Assembly (NCBI RefSeq): GCF_000423545.1
Contig: NZ_AUIE01000006.1
Coordinates: forward strand, 186,001-250,000
From: Metapseudomonas resinovorans DSM 21078
Lineage (GTDB): Bacteria; Pseudomonadota; Gammaproteobacteria; Pseudomonadales; Pseudomonadaceae
DNA: 64,000 nucleotides
Direction: 5' to 3'
The notes under the pieces are model-generated. The model made no database searches, was not told where the DNA came from, and worked only from the letters and a program-made list of their open reading frames with translations. This document shows positions 16,734-26,346 of the stretch, piece after piece. How positions within the stretch are numbered: position 1 is the stretch's first letter; the number at the start of each line of letters is the position of its first letter. The position numbers and the translations under genes are program-made.

Positions 16734-18072
16734 CACCGGTCTGCGCTTCCAGCCCAGCGGCGGAACGCGGACCCAGCAAGTCCCCGTGGGCAAGAAGCAG
16801 CGGCTCGCCATCGAGCGGCTGGCTCACGACGGACGCGGCATTGCCTTCTTCGAAGGACGCACCTGGTTCGTCGCCGGCGCCCTTCCGGAGGAGGAGGTGG
16901 AAGTCCGTGTAGTCGCCGCCCGCAGCCAGGTGGTGGAAGCCCGTACCGAACGCGTGCTGAGCCCCAGTCCAATGCGTCTCGTGCCGCCGTGCGCTCATGC
17001 GGGTCAGTGCGGCGGCTGCACCTTGCAACACCTGCCCCATGCCGAGCAGGTCGCCCTGAAACAGCGCACCCTGGCTGAGCAGCTCATGCGTTTCGCCGAC
17101 CTCCAACCGCAGGAGTGGGTGGCCCCACTTGTGGGGACCGAATTCGGTTATCGGCGCCGTGCCCGCATCGCCGTGCGTTGGGATGCCAGGACCCGCCAGC
17201 TGGAAGTCGGATTCCGTGCGGCTTCCAGCCAGGCGATAGTCGGGATCAAGGATTGCCAGGTACTGGTACAGCCCTTGCAACCCGTGATGCGCGCGTTGCC
17301 CGATCTACTCAGGGCTTTGGATAAACCCCAGACAGTCGGTCATGTGGAGCTGTTTCATGGCACCGCGTCGGCGTTGCTGTTGCGCCACACTCAGTCCCTG
17401 GGCGAGGCCGACCTCCAGCGCCTGCGCGAGTTCTGTGCGGAGCATCAGGTGCAGCTCTGGCTGCACGGTGAAGGTGAGCCTCACCCCGTCCAGCCGGAAG
17501 CACGCCTGGGCTATCGCCTGGAGCGCTGGAACCTGGAACTTGAATATCGCCCCGGCGATTTCGTCCAGGTGAATGCGGCAGTCAACGAGGCAATGGTGGC
17601 GCAGGCGCTAGACTGGATGAACCCGCAGCCGGGCGACCGGGTGCTGGACCTGTTCTGCGGGCTTGGCAACTTCGCCCTGCCCCTGGCGCGCCAGGTGCGT
17701 GAAGTGGTGGCGGTGGAAGGTGTCGAGGCGATGGTGGAAAGGGCGCGTGGCAATGCCGCCGCCAATGGCCTGGAGAATGTGCACTTCTTCCAGGCCGACC
17801 TGTCGAACCCCCTGGCCAATGCGCCCTGGGCCCGACAGGGTTTTGATGCCGTGTTGCTCGATCCGCCGCGTGACGGCGCGTTCGAGGCCGTTCGGCAGAT
17901 GGCTGCAACCGGTGCGCAACGAGTGGTCTATGTATCCTGCAACCCGGCGACCCTGGCGCGTGACAGCGCCGAACTGGTCAAGCAGGGATACCAGCTGAAG
18001 AAGGCCGGGATTCTCGACATGTTTCCTCATACGGCCCATGTCGAGGCCATGGCGTTATTCGAGGTGGGCTAG
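16720..18072 (+). CDS. rlmD: 23S rRNA (uracil-1939-C5) methyltransferase RlmD
   Basis: Methylates U1939 of 23S rRNA using SAM. The 450-residue protein starts with ATG inside the cysM end, which matches the usual RlmD length; the frame is open slightly upstream. A TRAM domain comes first, then iron-sulfur cysteines ([10 protein letters not shown] plus one in IKDCQVL). The SAM-binding motif is [16 protein letters not shown], and the catalytic cysteine is in [11 protein letters not shown]. The cysM-rlmD-relA-mazG order is the standard Pseudomonas arrangement. Confidence 0.95.
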   Translation: MSRRNTGLRFQPSGGTRTQQVPVGKKQRLAIERLAHDGRGIAFFEGRTWFVAGALPEEEVEVRVVAARSQVVEARTERVLSPSPMRLVPPCAHAGQCGGCTLQHLPHAEQVALKQRTLAEQLMRFADLQPQEWVAPLVGTEFGYRRRARIAVRWDARTRQLEVGFRAASSQAIVGIKDCQVLVQPLQPVMRALPDLLRALDKPQTVGHVELFHGTASALLLRHTQSLGEADLQRLREFCAEHQVQLWLHGEGEPHPVQPEARLGYRLERWNLELEYRPGDFVQVNAAVNEAMVAQALDWMNPQPGDRVLDLFCGLGNFALPLARQVREVVAVEGVEAMVERARGNAAANGLENVHFFQADLSNPLANAPWARQGFDAVLLDPPRDGAFEAVRQMAATGAQRVVYVSCNPATLARDSAELVKQGYQLKKAGILDMFPHTAHVEAMALFEVG

Positions 18073-18155
18073 GAAGCCCGCGTAATCCGACCGGCACGAC
18101 AGAGGCTGGCGACAATTCGACGTGAGGGGTTCACGTCGTAGGGAAGGTAGGCAAG

Positions 18156-20402
18156 ATGGTACAGGTGAGAGCGCAACAGCCGGTCAATACGGACGGCAGC
18201 ATCAACCTCGAGGCGTGGCTGGACCATGTCATCAGCCTCGACCCGGTGCTCGACCGCGCGGTACTCAAAGAGGCGTGTGAGTTCGCCCGTGACGCCGAAC
18301 AACAGGCCATCGCCGCCCAGAATCGCTGGGCGGAAGGCAACTCCAGTTTCCAGACGGGTCTCGAGATCGCCGAGATCCTCGCTGACCTGAAGCTGGACCA
18401 GGAGTCCCTGGTGGCTGCGGTGATCTACCGTGGCGTGCGTGAAGGCAAAATCCAGCTCCCGGCCGTGCAGCAGCGTTTCGGTGCGGTGGTGGCCAGGCTG
18501 ATCGAAGGCGTGCTGCGCATGGCCGCCATCAGTGCCAGTCTCAATCCCCGGCAATCCATGGTGCTCGGCACTCAGGCGCAGGTGGAGAATCTGCGCAAGA
18601 TGCTGGTGGCGATGGTCGACGATGTGCGCGTGGCGCTGATCAAGCTGGCCGAGCGTACCTGTGCCATTCGTGAAGTGAAGAACACCGACGAAGAGAAGCG
18701 TCACCGCGTTGCTCGCGAGGTGTTCGACATCTACGCGCCGCTTGCCCACCGTCTCGGTATCGGCCACATCAAGTGGGAGCTGGAGGACCTGTCCTTCCGC
18801 TATCTGGAGCCGGACCAGTACAAACAGATCGCCAAGCTGCTCCACGAGCGCCGCCTGGACCGCGAACAGTACATCGCCGACGTGATGAAACAGCTGCGCG
18901 AGGAGCTGGCCGCCACCGGCATCAAGGCCGATATCAGTGGCCGCGCCAAGCACATCTATTCCATCTGGCGGAAGATGCAGCGCAAAGGGCTGCAGTTCAG
19001 CCAGATCTACGACGTGCGCGCCGTTCGGGTCCTGGTGCCCGAGTTGCGCGATTGCTATACCGCACTCGGCATCGTCCACACCCTCTGGCGACACATACCC
19101 AAGGAGTTCGACGACTACATCGCCAACCCCAAGGAAAACGGCTATCGATCCTTGCACACCGCCGTGATCGGTCCGGACGGCAAGGTGCTGGAGGTGCAGA
19201 TCCGCACCCACGCCATGCACGAGGAGGCCGAACTGGGGGTCTGCGCCCACTGGCGCTACAAGGGCACTGACGTCAAGTCGAGCTCCGACCACTACGAAGA
19301 GAAGATCGCCTGGCTGCGCCAGGTGCTCGAATGGCACGAGGAACTGGGCGACATCGGTGGCCTGGCCGAGCAGCTGCGGGTGGATATCGAGCCCGACCGC
19401 GTCTATGTCTTCACCCCCGATGGACATGCCATCGATCTGCCCAAGGGTGCCACGCCGCTGGACTTCGCCTATCGGGTCCATACCGAGATCGGCCACAACT
19501 GCCGTGGCGCCAAGATCAACGGGCGCATCGTGCCCCTGAACTACAGCCTGCAAACCGGCGAGCAGGTGGAGATCATCACCGGCAAGCAGGGCTCTCCCAG
19601 CCGCGACTGGCTCAACCCGAACCTGGGCTACATCACCACCTCCAGGGCGCGGGCGAAGATCGTCCACTGGTTCAAGTTGCAGGCCCGCGACCAGAACGTC
19701 GCGGCCGGCAAGGCCATGCTCGAGCGCGAGCTGTCGCGCCTGGCGCTGCCGCCGGTGGACTTCGAGAAGCTGGCCGAGAAGTGCAATCTGCGCACGGCCG
19801 AAGACATGCATGCGGCCCTGGGTGCCGGTGACTTGCGCCTGGCCCACGTGGTCAATGCCGCCCAGGCCCTGGTGGAACCCGAGCGTGGTGCCAGCGAGCA
19901 GTTGGAGCTGATACCGCGCAAGATCTCCCATCACAAGCCGGGCAGGCGCGGCGACGTGCAGATCCAGGGCGTTGGCAACCTGCTGACTCAGATGGCGGGC
20001 TGCTGCCAGCCTCTGCCGGGCGATCCGATCGTGGGCTACATCACCCTCGGCCGTGGTGTCAGCATCCACCGTCAAGACTGTGCCTCGGCCCTGCAACTGG
20101 CCGGCCGCGAGCCCGAGCGGATGATCCAGGTGAGCTGGGGGCCGGCGCCGGTGCAGACCTACCCGGTGGATATCGTCATTCGCGCCTACGACCGCTCCGG
20201 CCTGTTGCGCGACGTGTCCCAGGTTCTGCTCAACGAACGCATCAACGTGCTCGCGGTCAACACCCGCTCCAACAAGGAAGACAACACCGCCGCCATGATG
20301 CTGACCATCGAGATTCCTGGTCTGGATGCGCTGGGCCGGCTGCTGGCGCGGATCGCCCAGTTGCCGAACATCATCGAAGCGCGGCGTAACAGAGCCGCCT
20401 GA
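18156..20402 (+). CDS. relA: RelA, (p)ppGpp synthetase I
   Basis: Ribosome-bound enzyme that makes pppGpp/ppGpp from ATP and GTP or GDP during amino-acid starvation. 748 residues: inactive HD-type region, synthetase, TGS (about 405-465), zinc-finger-type CC region (GCCQPLPGD), and a C-terminal ACT domain. The EFDD motif (317-320) in place of RFKD marks the synthetase-only RelA type rather than bifunctional SpoT. A long open frame on the opposite strand covers the gene and is a codon-bias shadow. Confidence 0.96.
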   Translation: MVQVRAQQPVNTDGSINLEAWLDHVISLDPVLDRAVLKEACEFARDAEQQAIAAQNRWAEGNSSFQTGLEIAEILADLKLDQESLVAAVIYRGVREGKIQLPAVQQRFGAVVARLIEGVLRMAAISASLNPRQSMVLGTQAQVENLRKMLVAMVDDVRVALIKLAERTCAIREVKNTDEEKRHRVAREVFDIYAPLAHRLGIGHIKWELEDLSFRYLEPDQYKQIAKLLHERRLDREQYIADVMKQLREELAATGIKADISGRAKHIYSIWRKMQRKGLQFSQIYDVRAVRVLVPELRDCYTALGIVHTLWRHIPKEFDDYIANPKENGYRSLHTAVIGPDGKVLEVQIRTHAMHEEAELGVCAHWRYKGTDVKSSSDHYEEKIAWLRQVLEWHEELGDIGGLAEQLRVDIEPDRVYVFTPDGHAIDLPKGATPLDFAYRVHTEIGHNCRGAKINGRIVPLNYSLQTGEQVEIITGKQGSPSRDWLNPNLGYITTSRARAKIVHWFKLQARDQNVAAGKAMLERELSRLALPPVDFEKLAEKCNLRTAEDMHAALGAGDLRLAHVVNAAQALVEPERGASEQLELIPRKISHHKPGRRGDVQIQGVGNLLTQMAGCCQPLPGDPIVGYITLGRGVSIHRQDCASALQLAGREPERMIQVSWGPAPVQTYPVDIVIRAYDRSGLLRDVSQVLLNERINVLAVNTRSNKEDNTAAMMLTIEIPGLDALGRLLARIAQLPNIIEARRNRAA

Positions 20403-20467
20403 TCCTCTTGCCGGGTGGGGGCTTATCCCGCCCGGCAAGATGCCAGGATTCGCCACAGGACCCCGTC

Positions 20468-21298
20468 ATGTATCAACTCAACGACCTGCTGCACCTGATG
20501 GCCAGGCTGCGCGACCCTCAGTACGGCTGCCCCTGGGACCTGAAGCAGGACTACGCGAGCATCGTTCCCCACACCATCGAAGAAGCCTACGAAGTGGCCG
20601 ATGCCATCGAGCGCGGTGACTTCGACCACCTGCCAGGAGAGCTCGGTGACCTGCTGTTCCAGGTGGTGTATTACAGCCAACTGGCGAAGGAGGACGGGCG
20701 ATTCGAGTTTGCCGGCGTGGTGGATGCCATTACCCGCAAGCTGGTTCGTCGCCATCCTCACGTGTTCCCCGACGGTGACCTCTACGGCGCACCCGACATG
20801 GCGCGCCTGGAAGAGGCGGCGATCAAGCAGCGCTGGGAAGAGATCAAGGCGGAGGAACGTGCTGAAAAGGCCGTCGCGCCTGAGCAGTTATCGCTGCTGG
20901 ACGACGTGCCCACCGCGTTGCCTGCCCTGAGTCGCGCCGCCAAGCTGCAGAAACGGGCTGCCCAGGTGGGCTTCGACTGGCCCGAGGCGCTGCCGGTGAT
21001 CGACAAGCTGCGCGAAGAGCTGGATGAGGTGCTGGAGGCCATGTCCGAGAACGATCCGCAGGCCATCGCCGATGAGGTGGGCGACCTGCTGTTCGTCGTG
21101 GTCAACCTGGCGCGTCACCTGAAGGTCGACCCGGAAACCGCACTGCGCGGCGCCAATGGCAAGTTCGAGCGACGCTTCCGTTTTATCGAACAGGCATTGC
21201 GCGATGCGGGCCGTCCCATTGAAGATTGCACCCTGGAAGAACTGGATGCCCTCTGGGGCGAAGCCAAGAAACAGGAAAAACTCAGCCTTGGCTGTTAA
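20468..21298 (+). CDS. mazG: Nucleoside triphosphate pyrophosphohydrolase MazG
   Basis: Hydrolyses NTPs to NMP and pyrophosphate, cleaning non-canonical nucleotides and, in E. coli, lowering ppGpp levels. 276 residues with two MazG repeats. Each has the metal-binding ExxE...ExxD pattern: EEAYEVADAI with ELGDLLFQVVYY in the first, and EELDEVLEAM with EVGDLLFVVVNLARHL in the second. The start at 20468 follows a GTC and gives the conserved MYQLNDLLHLM opening. Its place after relA fits the family link. Confidence 0.94.
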   Translation: MYQLNDLLHLMARLRDPQYGCPWDLKQDYASIVPHTIEEAYEVADAIERGDFDHLPGELGDLLFQVVYYSQLAKEDGRFEFAGVVDAITRKLVRRHPHVFPDGDLYGAPDMARLEEAAIKQRWEEIKAEERAEKAVAPEQLSLLDDVPTALPALSRAAKLQKRAAQVGFDWPEALPVIDKLREELDEVLEAMSENDPQAIADEVGDLLFVVVNLARHLKVDPETALRGANGKFERRFRFIEQALRDAGRPIEDCTLEELDALWGEAKKQEKLSLGC

Positions 21299-21319
21299 CT
21301 CGAGAGACTGAACCCCGAC

Positions 21320-21859
21320 ATGAGCCTTTCCCTCCGCGACCAGCTGCTTAAAGCCGGGCTGGTGAATGAAAAGCAGGTCAAGCAGGCCGGCAAGCAGCAA
21401 CAGAAACAACAGCGCCTGGAGAAGAAGAACCAGGTCGAAAAGGATGACAGCCTGCGTCAGGCAGCCATTCAGGCCCAGGCCGAGAAAGCCGCACGCGACC
21501 AGGAACTGAATCGCCAGCAGCAGGAGAAAGCCGAGCAGAAGGCCAGGGCAGCGCAGATCAAACAACTGATCGAAAGCTCCCGCCTGCCCAAGCTGACCAG
21601 CGACGACTACTACAACTTCGTCGACGAGAAGAAGGTCAAGCGTATCGCCGTCAACGCCTTGATGCGCGACAAGCTGAGCCGTGGCTCCCTGGCCGTCGTC
21701 CGCCATGGCGGCGGCTACGAAGTGATCCCGCGTGATGCCGCCCTGCGCATCCAGGAGCGCGACCCGCGTCGGGTGGTGCTGCTCAACACCCAGACCGAAG
21801 AGCCGGATGCTGACGATCCGTACGCCGCCTACAAGGTGCCGGACGATCTGATGTGGTGA
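21320..21859 (+). CDS. DUF2058 protein (YaiL-like)
   Basis: A 179-residue cytoplasmic protein of the DUF2058/YaiL family. The first 90 residues form a highly charged, lysine- and glutamine-rich helix (LLKAGLVNEKQVKQ, then a long KQ/EK stretch), probably a coiled coil. The C-terminal part is a small folded domain with DDYYNFVDEKKVKRI. Related proteins are sometimes called nucleoprotein/polynucleotide-associated. The function is not established. It is the last gene of the relA-mazG run and is followed by an intrinsic terminator. Confidence 0.85.
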   Translation: MSLSLRDQLLKAGLVNEKQVKQAGKQQQKQQRLEKKNQVEKDDSLRQAAIQAQAEKAARDQELNRQQQEKAEQKARAAQIKQLIESSRLPKLTSDDYYNFVDEKKVKRIAVNALMRDKLSRGSLAVVRHGGGYEVIPRDAALRIQERDPRRVVLLNTQTEEPDADDPYAAYKVPDDLMW

Positions 21860-21871
21860 TGCGGTGAAGAG

Positions 21872-21898
21872 ACCGGGCTTGTGCCCGGTTTGCTTTTG
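21872..21898 (+). terminator. Intrinsic terminator after the DUF2058 gene
   Basis: ACCGGGC-TTGT-GCCCGGT forms a 7-base perfect stem followed by TTGCTTTT. It lies 13 bases after the stop codon. Confidence 0.75.
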
Positions 21899-22011
21899 GA
21901 GCGGCGTCTGGCCGGCTACTGGGTGCTGAGGGTTGTGGAAACCCAGCGTTCGGGACTGCCAATCCGGGGTCGGTCCTCGAACCTGTGGGGGCGGCACCTA
22001 CCTGGAGCAGG

Positions 22012-22133
22012 ACTGCGTTAGCTGTTGCGAGAGGTTTACCAGCGGGCCAGGAGTCTTGTAGGAGCTGGCAAGCCAGCTCCTACGGGCAATGCAGCTGCTA
22101 GCGCAAACATAGCCAATGAATTCGCCCCTGCAG
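22012..22133. repeat. REP/MITE-like intergenic element, copy 3
   Basis: Shares GCGTTAGCTGTTGCGAGAG with copies 1 and 2 and ends AATGAATTCGCCCCTGCAG, the inverse of the start of copy 1. The core is a near-perfect 26-base palindrome, GTAGGAGCTGGC-AA-GCCAGCTCCTAC (22058-22083). It lies between convergent DUF2058 and rof. The left end lacks the outer GCTATG block, so this copy is slightly truncated. Confidence 0.78.
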
Positions 22134-22154
22134 CCCGGATGCAGTCGGGGTGGC

Positions 22155-22430
22155 TCAGCAGATCTGATTTCCCAGCAACACCCGCCCGAAACTCGCCCCC
22201 TCCGTCAGTGGCGTGATCGCCGTGATCTGGTCCAGGCGCAAGCGTTCCTGGCCCCCCTCGTTTTGCACGATCAGGAACTCTTCCTTGTTCGGCGTCGTCA
22301 GGGTGGTCATGGCGCGGGCATCCAGGCGGGCGCCGCCGGCCAGTTCGATGTGCAGCTGGTAGCGGTGCAGGCAGGCGATCTCGATGTAGTCGTAAAGGTC
22401 GCAGGAGAGCGGCAGGTATTCGTCGGTCAT
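22155..22430 (-). CDS. rof: Rho-binding antiterminator (Rof/YaeO family)
   Basis: A 91-residue protein that matches the Rof pattern: YLPLSCDLYDYIEIACLHRY, then ARAMTTLTTPNKEEFLIVQN and RLRLDQITAITPL. E. coli Rof/YaeO binds the transcription terminator Rho and blocks its RNA binding. The start at 22430 follows CTGCAGAGGAAACCGCC; the open frame extends further but with unlike composition. It is a single-gene unit convergent with the DUF2058 gene. Family assignment is by motif recall, with no alignment run. Confidence 0.85.
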   Translation of the reverse strand: MTDEYLPLSCDLYDYIEIACLHRYQLHIELAGGARLDARAMTTLTTPNKEEFLIVQNEGGQERLRLDQITAITPLTEGASFGRVLLGNQIC

Positions 22431-22560
22431 GGCGGTTTCCTCTGCAGCGTGCCGGTAAATCAGCATAGGCGCTGTCGGCGCGCCCCGGCTTTCCTTCAAG
22501 TATCGGCCTGTTTCGTCCATCCAGGGCACGACCAAGGTACGGCGTGCATTCCTGCGGGCA

Positions 22561-22590
22561 CAAAAAAACCGGGCACTGCGCCCGGTTCTT
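22561..22590 (-). terminator. Intrinsic terminator after the DUF3108 gene
   Basis: On the minus strand ACCGGGC-GCAGT-GCCCGGT is followed by TTTTTTG. It follows the DUF3108 stop by about 15 bases and closes the purM-purN unit. Confidence 0.85.
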
Positions 22591-22604
22591 CGTGAGGGGA
22601 GGTG

Positions 22605-23321
22605 TTACTCCGGCAGGCCTTGTACCGACTTGCCGTTCACCGTGCCCTCCTTGAGCATGATCTGGTATTCCTTGCCGTCCTTCTCGACCTGGTGCAGGCG
22701 CACCAGCAGGAAGTCCCAGTCCTTGGCGAACCAGAGCACGGTCTTGCGGCTGCTCTGGGTAGGGTCACGTACACGCTCGACCTTGATGGCGTCCACCAGG
22801 CCGGCTTTGGTGCGCACGCGCTCCTCGCCCAGTACGCGGAAATCGTAGGTCTCGATCTCGTCGCCGTCGATCACCTGGTAGCTCATGCTCTTCTTGCCGT
22901 CAGCGACGTCATGCTGCAGCACCAGCTGGTAGGTGGATTTGTCTTGCAGGCCACGGTTCAGGGGCAGGCGCACCTGATTGCCGCGGTCATTACCGATGAT
23001 CTGCTTCTGGGCCCAGTCGAAATCGAATTCCACCTGCTTGCTCTTGCCCAGGCCGCTGCGGTTGAAACGGTAGGTCAGAGGCAGAAAGGCATTGTTTTCG
23101 ACGCGGAAGGTGCTCACTTCGCTCAGGCTGGCGACCAGCATGGCGGCTTCGAAGTCCAGTTCCCAGCGACCGTTTTCGAGCTGCTTCAGGCTGCGGCCGG
23201 CAGTGCCGCTGATGGGAAGCTGTTTCCAGTCGGCGGTGTAGCTGGCCTCGAAGGGTTTCAACTCGGCCGCCATGACGGGCAGAGTGACGAGGGCGAGGAG
23301 CAACAGCAAGGCACGACGCAT
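22605..23321 (-). CDS. DUF3108 exported protein
   Basis: A 238-residue protein with a clear signal peptide (residues 1-19, cleaved after VMAA) and a strand-rich mature region, as in the DUF3108 family. The GTAGRSLKQLENGRWELDFEAAM and ADGKKSMSYQVIDG blocks fit a beta-sandwich-like periplasmic or outer-membrane-associated protein. Its function is not known. GTAACTAGGAG precedes the ATG. It is third in the purM-purN unit, 11 bases after purN, a placement conserved in Pseudomonas (PA0943). Confidence 0.88.
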   Translation of the reverse strand: MRRALLLLLALVTLPVMAAELKPFEASYTADWKQLPISGTAGRSLKQLENGRWELDFEAAMLVASLSEVSTFRVENNAFLPLTYRFNRSGLGKSKQVEFDFDWAQKQIIGNDRGNQVRLPLNRGLQDKSTYQLVLQHDVADGKKSMSYQVIDGDEIETYDFRVLGEERVRTKAGLVDAIKVERVRDPTQSSRKTVLWFAKDWDFLLVRLHQVEKDGKEYQIMLKEGTVNGKSVQGLPE

Positions 23322-23332
23322 TGGCGAATCTC

Positions 23333-23983
23333 CTAGTTACGCAGTTGTTGCCCTGAAGCGGGCAACGCTTGTCCATCCAGTTCGGCGCCGTTCTGGCCCA
23401 GGCGCAGCCTGCCTTCGGCAAACCAGCGCATGGCCAGCGGATAGATGTGGTGTTCCTGTGCATGAACCCGCTGGGCCAGGCTTTCCGGCGTGTCGTTCGA
23501 CTCTACCGGGATCAGGGCCTGCACGACCAGAGGGCCGCCATCAAGTTCTTCGGTCACGAAGTGCACGCTGCAGCCATGCTCGGTGTCCCCGGCTTCCAGC
23601 GCGCGCTGATGGGTGTGCAATCCCTTGTACTTGGGCAACAGCGAGGGATGAATGTTCAGCAGGCGGCCCTGATAGTGGCGCACGAAACCGGGTGTGAGGA
23701 TGCGCATGAAGCCGGCCAGCACCACCAGCTGCGGTGAGAAGGCATCGATGGCCTCGATCAGCGCACCATCGAAGGCTTCGCGGTCGGCGTAGGCCTTGTG
23801 GTCGAGAACCAGGGTGTCGATACCGGCATTTCTGGCGCGTTCCAGGCCATAGGCATCGGCGCGGTTGGATATCACCGCGCGAATGCGGGCTGGATGGTCG
23901 TCGCCGGTGATGCTGTCGATCAGCGCCTGCAGGTTGCTGCCGGAACCAGAGATCAGCACCACCACATCACAGCGTGCAACCAT
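23333..23983 (-). CDS. purN: Phosphoribosylglycinamide formyltransferase (PurN)
   Basis: Transfers a formyl group from 10-formyl-THF to GAR in purine synthesis (step 3). 216 residues. The GAR-binding loop SGSGSNLQALI is near the start. The catalytic Asn-His pair is in LLNIHPSLLPKYKG, and the Asp is in the HFVTEELDGG region. The purM stop and purN start overlap by one base (TGATG), which signals coupled translation and matches consecutive reactions in the pathway. Confidence 0.95.
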   Translation of the reverse strand: MVARCDVVVLISGSGSNLQALIDSITGDDHPARIRAVISNRADAYGLERARNAGIDTLVLDHKAYADREAFDGALIEAIDAFSPQLVVLAGFMRILTPGFVRHYQGRLLNIHPSLLPKYKGLHTHQRALEAGDTEHGCSVHFVTEELDGGPLVVQALIPVESNDTPESLAQRVHAQEHHIYPLAMRWFAEGRLRLGQNGAELDGQALPASGQQLRN

Positions 23984-25041
23984 CAGTGGCTCTTCAGGTT
24001 GTTCAGTACGACGCGTTGGGCACCTTCGTCGGCCGCGGCGATTTCACCGATGACCCAGGGCTGTTCGCCAGCGGCACGCAGGACCTTGAGCGCGGCTTCA
24101 GCCTGCTCCGGCGCAACGCAAATGACCATGCCCACGCCACAGTTCAGCACGCGGTGCATTTCAGTCTCGTCGACGTTGCCTTTTTCCTGCAGCCAGTCGA
24201 AGACCGCCGGACGCTGCCAGCTGGCCACGTCGATCACGGCTTGGGCGTTGTCCGGCAGGACGCGCGGGATGTTGTCCAGCAGGCCGCCGCCAGTGATGTG
24301 GGCCATGGCCTTCACAGCGCCGGTTTCCTTGATCAGCTGCAGCAGCGGCTTGACGTAGATGCGGGTCGGGGCCATCAGCAGGTCGGTCAGGGGCTTGCCG
24401 TCGAGCTGGATCTGCTCGATGTCGGCGCCGCTGACTTCGATGATCTTGCGGATCAGCGAATAGCCGTTGGAGTGCGGGCCGGAGGAGGGCAGGGCGATCA
24501 GGGTGTCGCCGGTACGGACCTTGGAGCCGTCGATGATTTCGGCTTTTTCCACCACACCGACGCAGAAACCTGCCAGGTCGTAGTCTTCGCCTTCGTACAT
24601 GCCAGGCATCTCGGCGGTCTCGCCGCCTACCAGGGAGCAGCCGGCCAGTTCGCAACCGGCGCCGATACCGGTGACCACGGTGGCTGCGACATCAACGTTG
24701 AGCTTGCCGGTGGCGTAGTAGTCAAGGAAGAACAGCGGCTCGGCGCCGCAGACCACCAGGTCGTTCACGCACATGGCGACCAGGTCCTGGCCGATGCTGT
24801 CGTGCTTGTTCAGGTTCAGTGCAAGGCGCAGCTTGGTGCCGACGCCGTCGGTGCCGGATACCAGCACCGGCTGCTTGTAGCCGGCCGGGATCTCGCAAAG
24901 GGCGCCGAAGCCACCCAGGCCGCCCATCACTTCCGGGCGTGCGGTGCGCTTGGCCACGCCTTTGATGCGTTCGACCAGGGCTTCACCAGCGTCGATGTCT
25001 ACACCGGCGTCCTTGTAGCTCAGGGAGGGTTGCTTGCTCAT
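23983..25041 (-). CDS. purM: Phosphoribosylformylglycinamidine cyclo-ligase (AIR synthetase, PurM)
   Basis: ATP-dependent ring closure of FGAM to AIR (step 5 of purine synthesis). 352 residues, the usual size. Visible motifs are the N-terminal [21 protein letters not shown], the ATP-binding [15 protein letters not shown] and [11 protein letters not shown]. It leads a three-gene unit with purN and the DUF3108 gene. A possible -10 box, TAAAAT, lies upstream at 25112-25117 on the minus strand. Purine control through PurR is not visible here. Confidence 0.96.
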   Translation of the reverse strand: MSKQPSLSYKDAGVDIDAGEALVERIKGVAKRTARPEVMGGLGGFGALCEIPAGYKQPVLVSGTDGVGTKLRLALNLNKHDSIGQDLVAMCVNDLVVCGAEPLFFLDYYATGKLNVDVAATVVTGIGAGCELAGCSLVGGETAEMPGMYEGEDYDLAGFCVGVVEKAEIIDGSKVRTGDTLIALPSSGPHSNGYSLIRKIIEVSGADIEQIQLDGKPLTDLLMAPTRIYVKPLLQLIKETGAVKAMAHITGGGLLDNIPRVLPDNAQAVIDVASWQRPAVFDWLQEKGNVDETEMHRVLNCGVGMVICVAPEQAEAALKVLRAAGEQPWVIGEIAAADEGAQRVVLNNLKSH

Positions 25042-25111
25042 AAATCCAGGCCTATAGGGGAAATTCGAGGATCGACCGGCAAGTCTGGCTGCCGGTTTGC
25101 GAAGGCGCGCG

Positions 25112-25117
25112 ATTTTA
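25112..25117 (-). promoter_or_regulatory. Candidate -10 box for purM
   Basis: TAAAAT on the minus strand in an AT-rich island of the divergent gap between purM and the DUF2066 gene, about 70 bases before the purM ATG. No convincing -35 box was found at the right spacing. Confidence 0.35.
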
Positions 25118-25267
25118 TCAGGCTTGCCCGGTAGCGGCCATCGGCAGCGGTCGCCCCGGGAGAAAAGAACGGAAAAACGCCGCGTTGCCGCGCGCCAGAG
25201 GGCTGATTAAGGTATAGCCCTTCGATTGCGGCCTATGCTGCATCTGTCCGCCTACAGAGAGTCCACC

Positions 25268-26308
25268 ATGCGCCTGATCGCTTCAGTTTTCCTGCTCTGT
25301 CTCACGCTTCTCGGCCCGTCGGCCCATGCCGAAACGGTCAACGACCTCTACCAGGTTCGTGAACCCGTTACGTCGCAGCAGCCGGAGGAGCGCAATCAGG
25401 CCTTGGTACGCGCCCTGGACACGCTGGTTCTACGCCTGTCCGGTGACCCCAAGGCCGCCCAGAGCCCGGCCCTGGATGCCGTGCGCAAGGACCCGCAGCA
25501 ACTCATCAGCCAGTACGGCTATGAAGGCCAGACCCTGGTGGTGGATTTCGACCCGATCACCGCCGAACGCACGCTGCGCCAGGCCGGTATTCCGCTGTGG
25601 AGCGCCAACCGACCGGCCATTCTCGCCTGGTGGTTGAACCGTTCCGGTGAGGGTAGCAACAGCCTGGTCGGTGACGGCCAGGAAACCGCAGCGCCACTGC
25701 GCCAGGCAGCGCAGAACCGTGGTTTGCCGCTGCGCCTTCCGCTCGCCGACCTCAACGAGCAGTTGTTGGCGACTCCCGAACAACTCACTTCCGCCGCGCC
25801 CGGCGCACTGACCCAGGCGTCCGAGCGTTATGGTGCGGATGCCCTGCTGGCAGTGGATGCCAGCGAGACCGACGGCAAGTGGCAGGCCCAATGGCGCTTG
25901 TGGCTGGGGGACAGCCGCGAGCAGGGTACTGCCGAAGGGGCCGACAGCACTGCAGTGGCCGATGCCGTGATGTCGGCGGTGAGCCAGCGTCTGGCGCCGC
26001 GCTTCGTGGTGGCACGTGGTGCTGGGCAGAGTCTGGAGCTGGAGGTTCAAGGTGCCAACCTGGAGCGTTATGCCGAGTTGTCGCGCCTGCTGGAGCCGTT
26101 CGGCGCACGCCTGCTCAAGGTCGAGGGTGACCGCCTGGAATTCCAGGTGACCGCCACTCCCGAGCAACTGCGCGCCCAGCTGGCCCTGGCTGGACTCCAG
26201 GAGTCGCCGCCCGAGGCGCCTGCCGCACCCGCCCCGTCCGCTGATTCTCAGGCTGCGCCAGCACCTCAGGTGGTGCCGCGCAACAACCTGCTGCGCTTCC
26301 ACTGGTAG
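25268..26308 (+). CDS. DUF2066 exported protein
   Basis: A 346-residue protein with a signal peptide (about residues 1-21, ending SAHA) and the DUF2066 pattern TVNDLYQVREPV...RALDTLVLRLSGD near the start. A proline- and alanine-rich tail precedes the conserved end NNLLRFHW. The start at 25268 is the one with a good signal peptide; the frame is open 14 codons further. Function is unknown. It heads a run with a phospholipid synthase, an AI-2E-family permease and hda, the same order as PAO1 PA0946 onward. Confidence 0.85.
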   Translation: MRLIASVFLLCLTLLGPSAHAETVNDLYQVREPVTSQQPEERNQALVRALDTLVLRLSGDPKAAQSPALDAVRKDPQQLISQYGYEGQTLVVDFDPITAERTLRQAGIPLWSANRPAILAWWLNRSGEGSNSLVGDGQETAAPLRQAAQNRGLPLRLPLADLNEQLLATPEQLTSAAPGALTQASERYGADALLAVDASETDGKWQAQWRLWLGDSREQGTAEGADSTAVADAVMSAVSQRLAPRFVVARGAGQSLELEVQGANLERYAELSRLLEPFGARLLKVEGDRLEFQVTATPEQLRAQLALAGLQESPPEAPAAPAPSADSQAAPAPQVVPRNNLLRFHW

Positions 26309-26346
26309 CGGGCGTACACTGCTGGCCTACCCGTGACGGGGATGCC

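Noticed and set aside
18069-20456. A 795-codon open frame on the minus strand over relA
   Set aside because: It lies opposite the intact, motif-rich relA gene. High-GC codon bias leaves long antisense frames, and this one has no recognisable domain.
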